From assembly GCF_900105385.1 (NCBI RefSeq), contig NZ_LT629772.1, forward strand, positions 4,402,001 to 4,466,000: DNA of 64,000 nucleotides, written 5' to 3'. The translations under genes were made by a program, and so were the position numbers. The stretch is from Microlunatus soli (GTDB lineage: Bacteria > Actinomycetota > Actinomycetes > Propionibacteriales > Propionibacteriaceae). A model generated the notes under the pieces. That model was not told the DNA's origin, made no database searches, and saw only the letters and a program-made list of their open reading frames with translations. Of this stretch, positions 1-8,333 are shown piece after piece (the stretch's first letter is position 1; each line of letters opens with the position of its first letter).

Positions 1-2
1 CG

Positions 3-1286
3 GACGCTGCGGCCAAGGCATTGCTGCCACTGTCCGGTGCCGCCGCTTCCGCCGACCGGGCCGGACTGCTGACCCGGGCCGCCGAGTTGTTCGACGTCGC
101 CGACGATCACGGCTGGGCGCTGCTCAGCAGGGTGCATGCCGTGCAGGCCGCCGAGCTGGATCCCGACGAAGCCGCCGAACGGCTCGGCCGGATCCAGGAC
201 GACGCCACCGCCGCCGGCCAGCACTATGCGGTCGTCCAGGCGATGTCGGCGCGTGCCGCGCTGGCCGCCGGCACCGGCGACCCGGAGACGGCGGCGGCGG
301 ACTACCGGGCGGCCGCCGACCACGCCCGGACCCATCAGGTCGGCTTCAGTCTCGGCTCTGGCTACGGGCTGACCACCGTGCTGCTGGACCTGCAGGACTG
401 GGCCGGGGCCCGCGAGGTGGCACAGGACCTGATCTCCCGGGCGACCCGTGAAGCCGACGACCGGGTCCGCAGCTACGCGACCTGGCTGCTCGCGATCGCC
501 GAACAGCAGCTCGGCAACCCGACCAGCGCCGCCGAGCTGATCGAATCGATACTGCCCGCCTTCCGGCGACTGGACGGCGCACCGCTCGGCCAGGCGCTGT
601 GGCTGCTGGGGCAAGCCCTGTCCGAGCTCGGCGAGCCCGGTGCCGAGGCCGCCTACGTCGAGGCAGCCGACTTCGCCGACGCGGCCGACGCACCGGCGGC
701 AGCGCTGCAGGCCCGCTACCACGCCGGCCGGGTGGCCTGGCAACACGACGCGTACGAGCGGGCTGCGCCGCTGCTGGACGCGGTGATCGCCGCGGCCCCC
801 GAGCTCGGTGAACTCGATCTGCTGATCGGGGCGACCAGGATCAGGGCCAACGTGCTCGCCGATCGGTCCGTCGAGGAGGCCGTACGGACGCTGCAGGCCC
901 TCCCCGATCGGATCGCCGAGCTGGCGGCGGACAGCGGCCGGCTGGAGGACCTCGACCTGACTCTGCTGACCGTCGACGTCGAGCGACATTCCGCCGAGCT
1001 GTACGCCCTGGAGGGGGAGTGGCAGTCCGCGTTCGATCATCTGGACCGGGCGGAGCAGCAGCTCGGTGACCGGTTCGAGGCACTGGTCGAGGTGCGGGCC
1101 GATCGGGGCCGCTACCTGGCCGACGCCGGACGGGTCGACGAGGCCACAGCCCTGCTGGAACAGGTGTTGCCGCAGCTCGACCCCGATCGGCGCTACCCGG
1201 CGACCGCGGCGCTCTGCAACGCACTCGCCCGCGCGGGCCGCGAGGAGGAGGCGCAGGCGACCTGGACCCGGCATCTCGGCGAGTGA
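3..1286 (+). CDS. TPR-rich protein, C-terminal part (5' end outside window)
   Basis: The reading frame is open from base 3, so this is the 3' part of a longer gene and no start can be chosen. The translated part is almost entirely alpha-helical and Ala/Leu/Glu rich, with degenerate tetratricopeptide-like helix pairs (A-x-x-Y/L-x2-A patterns recurring about every 34-40 residues) right up to the stop. I see no catalytic domain. TPR superhelices are protein-interaction scaffolds, and large actinobacterial regulators often end in them. A membrane Ser/Thr kinase gene follows 148 bp downstream, so a signalling partnership is possible but is only inferred from position. Confidence 0.6.
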   Translation, partial: DAAAKALLPLSGAAASADRAGLLTRAAELFDVADDHGWALLSRVHAVQAAELDPDEAAERLGRIQDDATAAGQHYAVVQAMSARAALAAGTGDPETAAADYRAAADHARTHQVGFSLGSGYGLTTVLLDLQDWAGAREVAQDLISRATREADDRVRSYATWLLAIAEQQLGNPTSAAELIESILPAFRRLDGAPLGQALWLLGQALSELGEPGAEAAYVEAADFADAADAPAAALQARYHAGRVAWQHDAYERAAPLLDAVIAAAPELGELDLLIGATRIRANVLADRSVEEAVRTLQALPDRIAELAADSGRLEDLDLTLLTVDVERHSAELYALEGEWQSAFDHLDRAEQQLGDRFEALVEVRADRGRYLADAGRVDEATALLEQVLPQLDPDRRYPATAALCNALARAGREEEAQATWTRHLGE

Positions 1287-1434
1287 CCGGTTTCTCGGCG
1301 GGTCCGGGAGACCGACGAGTCGGGAAACGGCCCCGGTCGATGGCATGATGCGTGCTGGTAATCGTCGGGGTTGCCCATCGTCGGGGATGGTCATCGGCCC
1401 CGACGTTCGTCAGTCGAGGAATGGGCCGGGGTAG

Positions 1435-3414
1435 ATGGAGTACAGCGAGGCTCTCGGGGCTTCGTATCGTCTCGGCGAGCCGATCGGGAGTGGCGCCGCC
1501 GGTCAGGTCTGGCGGGCGGTCGACGTCCGCAGCGGCGAGACGGTAGCGGCCAAGATCCTGCGCCCCGAACACCTCGCAGACCCGACCCTGGTCGAGCGAT
1601 TCGTCCGCGAACGCTCGATCCTGACCGGCCTGCAGCATCCCAACATCGTCACCGTCCGCGACCTGGTGGTCGAAGGCGACCGGCTAGCGATCGTGATGGA
1701 CTACGTCGCCGGCGGATCGCTGCGCGACGTGTTGGCCACCTACCGCAACCTGCCGCCTCAGGTGGCCACCGGGCTGGCCGCCGAGGTGCTGGAGGGGATC
1801 GCCGCCGCCCACCGCCGGGACGTGTCACACCGCGACATCAAGCCCGACAACGTGCTGCTGATGGAGGACTGGCTGACCGGCCGCTCCGACGGCGCGAAGG
1901 TGACGGACTTCGGCATCGCCCGGATCGTCACCGAACGGCCGCGGACCTCCACCGGGCTGCTCGGCACCCCGGAGTACATGTCGCCGGAACTGATCAGCAG
2001 CGGCGTCGCCGGACCGGAGGCCGACGTGTACGGCGCCGGCGTGCTGCTCTACGAGATGCTGGCCGGACGCACCCCGTTCGCCGGCCCCGGGACCGACTTC
2101 ACCGTGGCCTACCGGCACGTCTCCAGCCAGGTGCCGTCGCTGGACGTGCCGACCGACCTCGGCGCCTTGCTGCACCGGATGCTGGCCAAGGATCCGCGGG
2201 CACGACCGACGGCCGCCGACGCCGCTGTCGCGCTGCATCGACTGAGTGCGGCGCTGACCGATGTGCCGGAGCTGCCGCTGCAGACCGGTCCGGAGGAATT
2301 CACCCAGACCGAGCGGCCGGCGACCGCGATCCGGGGGATCGACGAATCGCAGACCGAGTCCGCCGGTGCCGGCGGTGAAGCGCCGGGACCGGGCACGACC
2401 AGCCTGCCGGACCTGGGCGCCCCGGTCGGTGCGACCATGCACCGGCCGATGCCGCGCCGCCCGGCACCGGTCGCCGAGGTGGCCGAGGAGAGCATCGAGG
2501 AACCGGCTCCCCGGGTCTGGTGGAAACGGCCCTGGGTGATCGCTGCTGGGGTCGGGGCACTGATCCTGATCATCGTGCTGACGGTGGTGCTGATCAAGGT
2601 GCTGCCGCGACCGAAACCGCCGCCGGAGCAGAAGTCGGCGCCGCCGGTGATCCAGGCGACGCAACAGGACCAGGCGACCCCCACCGGACTGGGGATCAGC
2701 CGCAAGGCCGAATACGACCCGTCGTCGGCGACGATCAAGCTGACGATCACCTACACCGCCCAGAAGGCTCCGCTGTCCGGGCCGTTCTTCGAGGTGATTC
2801 CCGGGCTGCCCAAACAGAGCGGGTGCCCGACCGTGTCCTGGACCGACGGCGCGCAGAAGGAGAACCTGCCCAGCGTCACCGGCATCACCCAGCGCTGCGG
2901 CTGGAGCATCGACGGCGTCGACGTCGAGAAGCAGAACAGCCAGGAAGTGTCGGTGGACGTCCATCAGAAGATCACCGACCAGTCCCAGCTGCAGGACTGG
3001 CTGGACGCCGCCGGCCAGGCGACCACCGATGCGATGAGTGACTCCGATGTCTCCGGGACCGCCTATCCGGTGCAACGGTTGCAGGACATCCAGGTCAACA
3101 CCCCGTCCCGGATCGTCAGCCAGCGAACGTTGCCGATCACCCTGGTGCCGGTCTGGCCTAGTGGCGAGGATGCGGTCAATCCGCTCTACAAGAGTCCGGC
3201 GGTCGGGCAGCCGTCAGAGATGTTGACCGCCGTCGCCGGCGGCGAGGACGGCGTCCGCTTCAGTGACGGCTGCTCCGGCGCACTGACCGTGTCCTCCGAC
3301 GGGTTGACCGTGACCGCGTTGTCCCAGGCGCCCGAATGCACCGTCAACGCCCAGGTCGGCAACTTCACCGACCTGACCAGCTCGCCGTTCGCCGTCGTCA
3401 CCCGCGGCGGCTGA
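1435..3414 (+). CDS. Membrane Ser/Thr protein kinase (STPK) with extracytoplasmic sensor domain
   Basis: This encodes a 659-residue Hanks-type kinase. The cytoplasmic kinase domain covers about residues 10-275: Gly-rich loop GSGAAGQVW (18-26), the ATP-positioning lysine in VAAK (K40), the catalytic loop SHRDIKPDN (D134), the metal-binding DFG (D158) and the GTPEYMSPE segment after the activation loop. A Pro/Glu-rich juxtamembrane linker leads to one membrane helix at about 365-390. The outer part (about 270 residues) has no PASTA repeats; it has a beta-rich first half and a Ser/Thr/Val-rich second half, with four or more cysteines that could form disulfides. The ligand is unknown. The ATG start is chosen because the Gly loop then sits at the usual distance from the N terminus. 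Confidence 0.93.
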   Translation: MEYSEALGASYRLGEPIGSGAAGQVWRAVDVRSGETVAAKILRPEHLADPTLVERFVRERSILTGLQHPNIVTVRDLVVEGDRLAIVMDYVAGGSLRDVLATYRNLPPQVATGLAAEVLEGIAAAHRRDVSHRDIKPDNVLLMEDWLTGRSDGAKVTDFGIARIVTERPRTSTGLLGTPEYMSPELISSGVAGPEADVYGAGVLLYEMLAGRTPFAGPGTDFTVAYRHVSSQVPSLDVPTDLGALLHRMLAKDPRARPTAADAAVALHRLSAALTDVPELPLQTGPEEFTQTERPATAIRGIDESQTESAGAGGEAPGPGTTSLPDLGAPVGATMHRPMPRRPAPVAEVAEESIEEPAPRVWWKRPWVIAAGVGALILIIVLTVVLIKVLPRPKPPPEQKSAPPVIQATQQDQATPTGLGISRKAEYDPSSATIKLTITYTAQKAPLSGPFFEVIPGLPKQSGCPTVSWTDGAQKENLPSVTGITQRCGWSIDGVDVEKQNSQEVSVDVHQKITDQSQLQDWLDAAGQATTDAMSDSDVSGTAYPVQRLQDIQVNTPSRIVSQRTLPITLVPVWPSGEDAVNPLYKSPAVGQPSEMLTAVAGGEDGVRFSDGCSGALTVSSDGLTVTALSQAPECTVNAQVGNFTDLTSSPFAVVTRGG

Positions 3415-3507
3415 ACGCAGCCCTCACCCGACGCAGCACCGGACGCAGCGACCCCGCACGCCTTGACAGATCGGCCGGGGCCGAGTTCACTACCGCCGAG
3501 CGATAGT

Positions 3508-3524
3508 GTGAAACATCGTTCCAC
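3508..3524. promoter_or_regulatory. Palindromic operator candidate upstream of the sialidase-like genes
   Basis: The sequence GTGAAAC-ATC-GTTCCAC has 7-bp arms with one mismatch and lies 20 bp before the GTG start at 3545. Its size and symmetry fit a GntR- or LacI-type operator, so the two secreted glycosidase-like genes are probably repressed. The cognate regulator is not in this window. Confidence 0.4.
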
Positions 3525-3544
3525 GTAGATCACCTGGAGGCGCA

Positions 3545-5809
3545 GTGCGGCGCAGCGGGAAAGACCTCAGGACACGGATCCACTACCTCGGCCTCGGGGC
3601 AGCGGCCGGAATGTTGATCATGGCCGGCCTGGTGGGCTCGACGGCCCAAGGGCAGGGATCGCTTCCCCTTCAGGGATCCGGCTTCGTTGCCGGCGACGGT
3701 GCGGACCCGGACAGCATCACGTCGGGTGCCGGCTCACACTGGAACGTCCTCAACTGGGGGCCCGGAGCCCCGGCTGCGGTGCCGGCGTCGTACTCGATCA
3801 ACAAGGTCGACGGCACCGGGCGGACAACGCGCAAGATCCTGGTCTCCACCCAGTCCAACCCCGACGTCGCCTCGGCCGCATCCGAGGTCAACCTGTCCAC
3901 CTCCGAGGACAGCGGTCTGACCTTCCTGCACACCGAGCGCGATCAGCCGGCCACGGCGCTGAACATGACCCGGATGCCGGACGGGTCGCTGCTGCAGATC
4001 GACTTCATCCCGGAGTGGAACGCCGAGCACACCGGTGTCGATCTGCTGGTCCGCACCTCCACCGACGACGGTGAACACTGGAAGCTGCAGCGGGCCCCGG
4101 TCGCGATGCCCGAAGATCATCAACTCGGCCCGACCCCGAACGGTCTGCGGGTGCACCGCCGGGTGCTGGTGCTGCCCGGCGGTACGTTGATCGTCCCCGC
4201 GTACGGCACCTTCGTCGGAGAACGGACGTCCAGTTCGTTCGTCCTGCAGAGCTCCGATGGCGGTGAGACGTGGTCGCTGCGCTCGGTGATCCCGACCGCC
4301 GATCTCGGCGGGTCCAACGAGGTCGGCTGGACGTTCACCGCCGACAACCGGCTGCTCGCAGTGCTGCGCGGCACGGTCGGCGGTTCGCCGGAGCTGTTCC
4401 GGTCCGTCTCCGAGGACAACGGGCGGACCTGGACCACGGCGCGCAAGCTGATCGGACCGGACGGCGCAGTGCTGCACGGCATCTATCCCGATCTCGTGTT
4501 GCAACCCAACGGCACCCTGCTGCTGGCCACCGGGCGTCCCGACGTCCGGGTGCTGACCAGCAATGACGGCACCGGCGAGCACTGGGACAGCGCCCGGACG
4601 ATCTTCGCCAACTATCCGTCGACGGGCAACAACGGCCGCTACGACGGAACCAGCGGCAACACGTCGATGGAGAATGTCGGCGCCGGCCGATCGATCATCT
4701 TCTACGACCAGTGCCACGTCTGGGGCTGCGGCGCCTACGACGAACAGTTCGGTGTCAGCGCCTCCTACGTCGCAGCGGTGACACCCGGCGTCGGACTGAT
4801 CGACGTCGCCAGCAAGCTGATCGACAAGTCCGCGTCGGTCTCCGGGTCCTTCGCCGCACCCGACCGCCGCTTCCCCGAGCAGCGCCCGGCCGCGGCCTTC
4901 GACGGCAGCTCCGCGGTCGGCTCGGAGGCCGTGCTGGTGCCCCGCGGGTCCCGGCCGGGAACGATGGTGCTGAAGCTGGACCGAAGCTACCCGATCAACC
5001 GGATCGGCCTGATGCTCGGCCACGGCGATGCCGAGAGCGCCGACGTCGCGGTCTCCGCCGACGGGTCGAACTGGAAAACGGTGAACCGGGTGAGAGATCG
5101 CCAGGACCGGGCGATGCGCTACACCGACGTCACCGCCTCCGACGTCGGCTACCTCAAGATCACCGGCGCCAAGGACCGGCCGACCAAGATCACCGAACTG
5201 CAGCTGTACGCAGCCGGCATCGACACCTTCGAGAACGAGCTGCCGTTCGCCGTACCGCGAGGCTGGACCGACGCCGAGCACGCCTGGGTCACCGACGTCG
5301 CAGCCGACCCCGCCTACAGCGAATTCGGCGGTGATCACAGCCGGACAGCCCTGCGGCTGTGGGACAAGTGGACCGACGACAACGCTCGGATCACCCGTCC
5401 GTCGCCGGCCACCGACCATCAACGGGCCAGCATGAGTCTCGGCCAGACCGACACCCGAGCACCGCTGACCATCGGAGTCCGCGGCACGGCAGGCGGCAAA
5501 CCGGTGACCGCCTGGAACTTCCGCCTCAAGGCCGGGACCGGGTCGGCACCGCAACAGCTGGAGGTCAACAACGGCACCGGTTGGGTCGGGCTGGGTGCGC
5601 TGGACGAAGCGATCCCGCTGCGGACCTATCGACCGGTCAGCATCGACGCGACCACCGACCGTGCAACGATCACGATCGGTTCGCAGACCTTCGAGACGAC
5701 AACGACGATGAACGCCGCCGACCAGCTCGCCGGGCTCACCTTCAGCACCGACGAACCGGCCGGCTACGGCGGGATCTACTACCTGGACAACCTGTCGATC
5801 ACCGGCTGA
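3545..5809 (+). CDS. Secreted BNR-repeat (sialidase-fold) protein with F5/8C-like and LamG-like modules
   Basis: The GTG start follows a good ribosome site (CTGGAGG). An N-terminal signal peptide (basic start, then hydrophobic residues about 15-32, ending near AQGQGS) predicts export. Residues ~40-430 form a six-bladed propeller signature with Asp-boxes STDDGEHWK, SSDGGETWS and SEDNGRTWT. Residues ~475-557 look like an F5/8 type C (discoidin) carbohydrate-binding module, and the last ~195 residues look like a concanavalin/laminin-G beta-sandwich. The likely role is binding and perhaps hydrolysing sialylated or related glycans outside the cell. I could not confirm the sialidase Arg triad or the Tyr/Glu nucleophile pair, so a non-sialidase exo-glycosidase is possible. 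The 754-residue protein is followed after 11 bp by a second protein of the same type. Confidence 0.8.
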   Translation: MRRSGKDLRTRIHYLGLGAAAGMLIMAGLVGSTAQGQGSLPLQGSGFVAGDGADPDSITSGAGSHWNVLNWGPGAPAAVPASYSINKVDGTGRTTRKILVSTQSNPDVASAASEVNLSTSEDSGLTFLHTERDQPATALNMTRMPDGSLLQIDFIPEWNAEHTGVDLLVRTSTDDGEHWKLQRAPVAMPEDHQLGPTPNGLRVHRRVLVLPGGTLIVPAYGTFVGERTSSSFVLQSSDGGETWSLRSVIPTADLGGSNEVGWTFTADNRLLAVLRGTVGGSPELFRSVSEDNGRTWTTARKLIGPDGAVLHGIYPDLVLQPNGTLLLATGRPDVRVLTSNDGTGEHWDSARTIFANYPSTGNNGRYDGTSGNTSMENVGAGRSIIFYDQCHVWGCGAYDEQFGVSASYVAAVTPGVGLIDVASKLIDKSASVSGSFAAPDRRFPEQRPAAAFDGSSAVGSEAVLVPRGSRPGTMVLKLDRSYPINRIGLMLGHGDAESADVAVSADGSNWKTVNRVRDRQDRAMRYTDVTASDVGYLKITGAKDRPTKITELQLYAAGIDTFENELPFAVPRGWTDAEHAWVTDVAADPAYSEFGGDHSRTALRLWDKWTDDNARITRPSPATDHQRASMSLGQTDTRAPLTIGVRGTAGGKPVTAWNFRLKAGTGSAPQQLEVNNGTGWVGLGALDEAIPLRTYRPVSIDATTDRATITIGSQTFETTTTMNAADQLAGLTFSTDEPAGYGGIYYLDNLSITG

Positions 5810-5820
5810 GAGAGGCCACC

Positions 5821-7788
5821 ATGCGGCGACGTACCTTGATCACCTTCGCACCCGCCGTCGGACTGCTGCCGCTGGCGCTGACGGCGACACCGGCAACGGC
5901 CGAGCCGGGCCGGCCACGGACGACAACGGGGGACACCATCCGCACCTTCGACGACGAACCCGTCGGCGCCGCACCCGCCGACGCCACCGTCCGGGGCGAC
6001 GTCACGGTCGCCGAGGCGCCGTTCGGGGCAACGGGGAACCGGGCGGTCCGGCTGCGGGGCAGCGCGGCGGCCGACAGTGCGGTGATCTTCGAGCATCCGG
6101 CCGCACCGGCCCGCCGATTCGCTGTTGATCTTGCTCCGCATCAGGTGCAGCCGTTCCGGATCGCGATCCACGGCAGCACCGCCGATGGTCAGGACGCGGT
6201 CGGCTATCGACTGACCGTCGGCCCGCTCTACAACTACGGACGCAGTGCCACCGCCCAGGTCAGCATCAGCGGCCCGGAGGGCACTCGGCAGCTCGGAGCG
6301 ATTCCTGACCTGACCGACCAGGACCAACCGACCCGGATAGAGCTGACGGCGACGGCACAGGCGATCGTGCTGACCGTCGGCGAGTTCGTCTTCCGCAGCA
6401 CCGACCGGATCGAGACGATCGATTCGATCACCGGCATCGAGTTCTTGGCAGCTGCGACCGGCACCGACCTCTATCTCGACGATCTGGCCAGCACCGACCG
6501 GGTCTCGTCCGAGGCGACCGACAACGCCGTGGCGGCAACGGACGTGATCACCTCGCTGACCACCGGCGCACCACCGTCGGCGACTCCGGCCGCCCGGATC
6601 CGGCAGCCCGGTGTCACTGCCGAAGACGTGACCGCCCGGGTCCACGTCGGCGGCCGCTGGCGCGACGCCGTGATCAGCGGGCGGCCCGGCCGACTGACCG
6701 TATCCGCGGCGCTGCAGGAGACCGACATCGGACTGCAGCCGGTGACGGTGACGATCACCGAGCGGGCGACCGGACTGTCGCGGTCGGCGCAGGCACGGAC
6801 CCAGTCCTACCCGCCGATCCCGACCGCGGTCGTCGCCCAGGAGAGCGACCCGGCGCGGCAGGCCCGCTTCCCCGATGCGGTGCGGCTGGCCGACGGCAAG
6901 ATCATCGCGGTCTACCACTCCGCCACCGGCCACACCCAGGCCAACGGCGTGATCCGGCTGGTCAGCTCGACCGACGAGGGCAGGACCTGGACCGAACCGA
7001 AGACGGTGGTCGCCGGCAGTTACGACAACCGCGATCCCAAGATCACCCAACTGCGGGACGGCACGCTGCTGCTGTCGATCTTCCGGACCGACTGGTCGAC
7101 CGGTGGCGCCAACGTGGGGACCTTCGTGCTGCGCTCGACCGACGGGGGAGTGACCTTCCCGACCGAGGCGAAGATCGAATCCAGCAAGCCGGGGACCTAC
7201 GAACACGGGCCGGCGGTCGAGTTGGCCGACGGCGACATCCTGCAGCCGCTCTACGGATCGGGTGCCCGGATTGCGCGCAGCTCCGACGGCGGGCGCACCT
7301 TCGCCGCGGCCGACGAGGTCACCGCGATCGCCGACACGGCGGCCAACTACAACCGGGAACCCAACCTGGTGCTGCTGCCCACCGGCGAGTTGATCATGGT
7401 GATCCGGACCTACTACGCCGCCGTCGGCGCGGAACGGATGTCCCGGATCGTCCGGTCGACCGACGGTGGCCGGACCTGGTCGGCGCCCGAGGTGACCGAT
7501 CTGCCGACCTCGTCGCACCATTTGTTGCCGACCGAGGACGGGTCGGTGCTGATCACCTTCGGCAACATCCTGCAGGCCCAGCGGCCGACCTATGCGGCGT
7601 TGATCACCGATCCGTCCGGGCCATGGACCGGCTACCGGCAGATCGGCGTGTTCAACGCCGGCCCGACCGAGGATCAGGCCAACCCGAGCAGCGTCTCGTT
7701 GGCCGACGGGTCGTACCTGTCCTTCGGTCAGCGGGTCACGGACCGCAGCATCGTCTGCTGGCGGACCCGAACCCGGGATTACAGCTGA
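5821..7788 (+). CDS. Secreted exo-sialidase-like protein with four Asp-boxes
   Basis: This is a 655-residue exported protein: MRRRTLITFAPAVGLLPLAL followed by an ATPATA cleavage region. The ATG is chosen because it opens the signal peptide and has GAGAGG just upstream; the frame is open further 5' but that part overlaps the previous gene. Residues ~40-220 resemble a LamG/concanavalin-like sandwich. From ~338 to the end there is a sialidase-type propeller with SSTDEGRTW, RSTDGGVTF, SSDGGRTF and RSTDGGRTW. It lies 11 bp after another BNR protein and is almost certainly co-transcribed with it. The substrate is inferred (a terminal sugar of an external glycan). The stop codon abuts a large palindromic repeat that may end transcription. 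Confidence 0.8.
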   Translation: MRRRTLITFAPAVGLLPLALTATPATAEPGRPRTTTGDTIRTFDDEPVGAAPADATVRGDVTVAEAPFGATGNRAVRLRGSAAADSAVIFEHPAAPARRFAVDLAPHQVQPFRIAIHGSTADGQDAVGYRLTVGPLYNYGRSATAQVSISGPEGTRQLGAIPDLTDQDQPTRIELTATAQAIVLTVGEFVFRSTDRIETIDSITGIEFLAAATGTDLYLDDLASTDRVSSEATDNAVAATDVITSLTTGAPPSATPAARIRQPGVTAEDVTARVHVGGRWRDAVISGRPGRLTVSAALQETDIGLQPVTVTITERATGLSRSAQARTQSYPPIPTAVVAQESDPARQARFPDAVRLADGKIIAVYHSATGHTQANGVIRLVSSTDEGRTWTEPKTVVAGSYDNRDPKITQLRDGTLLLSIFRTDWSTGGANVGTFVLRSTDGGVTFPTEAKIESSKPGTYEHGPAVELADGDILQPLYGSGARIARSSDGGRTFAAADEVTAIADTAANYNREPNLVLLPTGELIMVIRTYYAAVGAERMSRIVRSTDGGRTWSAPEVTDLPTSSHHLLPTEDGSVLITFGNILQAQRPTYAALITDPSGPWTGYRQIGVFNAGPTEDQANPSSVSLADGSYLSFGQRVTDRSIVCWRTRTRDYS

Positions 7789-7950
7789 GCCTGAATCCAC
7801 CGATGTGCGGCTACTGCGCGACCCCACACGGGCACATCGCCTGCGTTGCCGACGCTTAACGGTCAACCAGACCGCCCGCGCGCCGGCGCCTTGGCGATGC
7901 ACCCGTGTGGTGCCGCTCGCTACGCCGCACGTCGGTGGATTCAGGCTGAG
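7786..7950. repeat. Large palindromic repeat element, copy 1
   Basis: This ~165-bp element lies exactly between two convergent genes. Its ends are inverted: CTGAGCCTGAATCCACCG on the left and the complement of the same string, with one mismatch, on the right. Complementarity continues inwards for most of about 55 bp per arm (GTGCGGC pairs with GCCGCAC, CACACGGG with CCCGTGTG, CATCGCC with GGCGATG) around a ~45-bp centre containing GGTCAACCAGACCGCC. A diverged second copy occurs at 45808-45968. It could fold into a long hairpin and act as a bidirectional terminator; it encodes no protein. Confidence 0.8.
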
Positions 7951-7952
7951 GG

Positions 7953-8333
7953 TCAGGAACCGAGGTAAGCGATCGCCTCGAGCTCGACCCGGACGTCGGG
8001 GTTGCCGAAGCCGGTGACGATCGTCGTACGCGCCGGCGGCACATTGCCCAGCCGGGCGGCGTACAGGTCGTTGAAGGTGCCGAAGGACGCGGCGTTGGAG
8101 AGGAACGCGTTGATCTTGATGACCTGGTCGATGCTGCCACCGGCGGCCTCGACGACGGCGAGCACGTTGTCGATGGCACCGTTCACCTCGGCGGCGAAAT
8201 CACCGATCAGGATCGAGCCGTCGTCGTTGGTCGCGACCTGACCGGAGACGTACAGGAAGTCGCCGGCCTTGATGCCCGGGCTCAGCGGGACGGCGGGGGC
8301 AGGGCTGCCTTGCGGCTGAATGGGTTCGATCAT
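7953..8333 (-). CDS. RidA/YjgF/YER057c family enamine/imine deaminase
   Basis: This 126-residue protein has the size and hallmarks of the RidA family: the SPGIKAGDFLYVSGQ strand near residues 22-36, a central segment with NVLAVVEAAGG, and the C-terminal VRVELEAIAYL, which matches the family VEIEAIA ending. RidA proteins form trimers and hydrolyse reactive enamine/imine intermediates released by PLP enzymes, acting in the cytosol. Members with other substrates exist, so the exact function is open. The start codon of this gene overlaps the stop of the upstream beta-mannosidase gene by 4 bp (ATGA), so the two are translationally coupled. Confidence 0.88.
   Translation of the reverse strand: MIEPIQPQGSPAPAVPLSPGIKAGDFLYVSGQVATNDDGSILIGDFAAEVNGAIDNVLAVVEAAGGSIDQVIKINAFLSNAASFGTFNDLYAARLGNVPPARTTIVTGFGNPDVRVELEAIAYLGS

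Noticed and set aside
3734-5554. Minus-strand frame of 606 codons opposite the first sialidase-like gene
   Set aside because: A shadow of a signal-peptide-bearing gene with four Asp-boxes; the antisense protein has no fold signature.
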